IMG/VR virus record: IMGVR_UViG_3300009370_000191
Location: 1 to 22,001 of that record
Strand: one strand, 5' to 3'
Origin: a virus
DNA length: 22,001 bases
The notes under the pieces are model-generated. The model searched no databases, was not told the DNA's origin, and saw only the letters and a list, made by a program, of their open reading frames with translations. The first letter of the stretch is position 1; each line of letters opens with the position of its first letter. This document shows positions 21,290-22,001 of the stretch, in pieces. The translations under genes and the position numbers were made by a program.

Positions 21290-21338
21290 AAAAAAAGGGG
21301 ATACTGCTCCCAGAAGGACTCTAGGAACAGCGTTACCC
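21290..21338 (-). terminator. rho-independent terminator after the first early gene
   Basis: On the minus strand CTGTTCC pairs with GGAGCAG (one G-U pair) around a loop of about 12 nt. Further GGG/CCC pairing is possible at the base, and the sequence runs into CCCC followed by seven T. It begins a few bases after the stop of the 100-aa gene and makes that gene a unit of its own. Confidence 0.8.
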
Positions 21339-21344
21339 GGTAGG

Positions 21345-21647
21345 TTACTGATTAGCAAGTTCTTCGTCTGAAGGCTCATACTTCTGACCAGCAGATGCAT
21401 AGACTGCTATTTTAGACGCAAGCGATAGGTTCTTAGTTTTCTCTTCGAGTAGCTCAAGAACTATGGCTCGCTCTACGAGGATTTGACCGTCAAGCTTGAT
21501 GCCGCCTAAGTAGGACATCTTCTTGAGGTTACTGGTCAATGACCTGGTAGTTTGACAGAGTTCGACTACAGTGAGGTCGATCTCTTTGAACGAGGATGTA
21601 TCCTTAGCATCCGGATAATCCATTGGGGTAATACGAGCATGTTTCAT
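21345..21647 (-). CDS. first early gene, function unknown (100 aa)
   Basis: The protein begins M-K-H-A-R-I-T-P-M-D-Y-P and is mostly helical from residue 20 on (V-E-L-C-Q-T-T-R-S-L-T-S-N-L-K-K, then a Leu/Glu-rich stretch about residues 54-80). No motif or relative is recognised. AGGAGG lies seven bases before the ATG. The predicted transcript from the 29-bp element would have a leader of about 38 nt. Codon use is less AT-biased than in the replication genes. Being first in the early region and having its own promoter-like element and terminator suggests a product needed immediately on infection. Confidence 0.6.
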   Translation of the reverse strand: MKHARITPMDYPDAKDTSSFKEIDLTVVELCQTTRSLTSNLKKMSYLGGIKLDGQILVERAIVLELLEEKTKNLSLASKIAVYASAGQKYEPSDEELANQ

Positions 21648-21679
21648 TGAAACCTCCTAAACGTTAGGAATTAATAATA

Positions 21680-21708
21680 AACAACCCGACACTCGGAGAG
21701 TTGGTTTT
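21680..21708 (-). promoter_or_regulatory. 29-bp repeated element, copy 1 (candidate early promoter)
   Basis: This copy has ACTC/GAGT (4 bp) around the loop GGA at 21695-21697 and an outer AACC/GGTT pair. The sequence differs from copy 2 in the outer arms, yet both keep an outer stem. Counting as for N4 hairpin promoters, the start would be the C at 21685, giving a G-initiated RNA. That RNA reaches the AGGAGG site of the 100-aa gene after about 25 nt. The N4-type reading is inference. The repeat itself is directly visible. Confidence 0.5.
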
Positions 21709-21897
21709 CTGTGTAAAAGATAGTTATTTGACTCCGGGGGGGAGGTAGAAGCTGGATACTGATTCCAGCTAGTTAGTATTGCATCCGTACCTAAATTAAA
21801 AATTTTGCCCACGGCTTTCAAGTTCCGAGAAACCGAGGCCGTTAGGCCGTAGGTTTCGAGGGGTACAAAATATATTATATAAATATAAAATATAATA

Positions 21898-21913
21898 TGT
21901 TTCACGTGAAACA
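21898..21913. promoter_or_regulatory. perfect parS (ParB-binding) palindrome
   Basis: The sequence TGTTTCACGTGAAACA is a perfect 16-bp palindrome and matches the bacterial chromosomal parS consensus (TGTTNCACGTGAAACA) at every position. A second CACGTG core follows at 21912-21917 in a weaker palindrome (GAA-A-CACGTG-C-TTC). No parA- or parB-like gene is in the window, so host ParB is the likely binder. The site overlaps where a -35 element would lie for the minus-strand TATAAT at 21874-21879. Confidence 0.85.
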
Positions 21914-22001
21914 CGTGCTTCTTATTCTTAGAAGGGAATTTGACAGCTATAAATCGTTAAGTAATAGTAACTTACAGCTATTATCAATACCGTTTAATCT
22001 C

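Larger units (their letters stand above)
21648..22001. other. 354-nt intergenic control region
   Basis: No convincing gene is present. The region holds, from right to left: a TTGACA and a direct repeat ACAGCTAT (21943-21950 and 21974-21981); a perfect parS palindrome (21898-21913); an AT-only stretch of about 30 bp with TATAAT on both strands (21866-21899); a hairpin GAAACC...GGTTTC with inner GGCC/GGCC (about 21831-21859); a 7-bp perfect hairpin AGCTGGA/TCCAGCT (21750-21770); a seven-G run (21736-21742); and the first 29-bp element (21680-21708). Mixed promoter, partition-type and structured elements suggest a regulatory or replication-start region. Confidence 0.6.

Noticed and set aside
21657-21914. 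85-codon minus-strand frame beginning M-F-H-V-K-H over the parS site
   Set aside because: It starts with GTG without a ribosome site, its first codons are simply the parS palindrome, and it runs through AT-only and hairpin DNA with no protein-like pattern. It is also incompatible with the promoter-like element inside it.
1-22001. CRISPR array, insertion sequence, integrase or attachment site
   Set aside because: No regularly spaced repeats, transposase or integrase motifs, or tRNA-derived direct repeats were seen. The layout is that of a lytic phage.

Overview
The window looks like the early-to-replication half of a lytic, N4-like (Schitoviridae-type) podovirus with an AT-rich genome of roughly one third G+C. 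Every convincing gene lies on the minus strand, so transcription runs from the right end of the window to the left. Genes are tightly packed, with 1-65 nt overlaps and good AGGAG-type ribosome sites. The N4 call rests on gene content and order, read leftwards: small early genes, a compact T7-like single-subunit RNA polymerase, a MoxR AAA+ ATPase beside a VWA/metallopeptidase protein, a family A DNA polymerase, a Dda/RecD-like helicase, a primase-helicase, a RecA-like ATPase and an SSB-like protein. The host is not identifiable from the sequence. A perfect bacterial parS site suggests a host with ParABS, which excludes the enteric hosts of N4 itself.

Right end (about 21650-22001): a 354-nt intergenic control region. 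It holds a perfect 16-bp parS palindrome, AT-rich promoter-like DNA, several hairpins and a 29-bp element. A second copy of that element lies at about 21181-21209. Each copy sits upstream of an early gene and can fold with a GGA loop, like the hairpin promoters used by N4 virion RNA polymerase. Then come about ten small, mostly unrecognised early genes (21647-18273), two of them under 60 codons, punctuated by terminators and hairpins.

Middle (18183-13112): the RNA polymerase is a single 590-residue chain, where N4 RNAPII has two subunits. Rho-independent terminators lie on both sides of it. It is followed by a Cys-rich protein, a 213-residue protein, the MoxR ATPase and the VWA protein. A 16-bp hairpin sits in front of the VWA gene.

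Replication region (13140-1): family A DNA polymerase is divided into two genes, split between motifs A and B, with an unrelated 287-residue gene between them. Then come an SF1 helicase, several small genes, a PD-(D/E)XK nuclease with a four-Cys cluster, a Cys-cluster protein, an unusual tRNA, a run of small genes including two zinc-ribbon or DUF6378-like proteins, a DUF3987/AEP primase-helicase, a Sak4-like recombinase ATPase, an SSB-like protein and the start of a RuvC-like resolvase. Together these make a nearly complete phage replisome and recombination set. Structural genes and the giant virion RNA polymerase expected of an N4 relative are not in the window.
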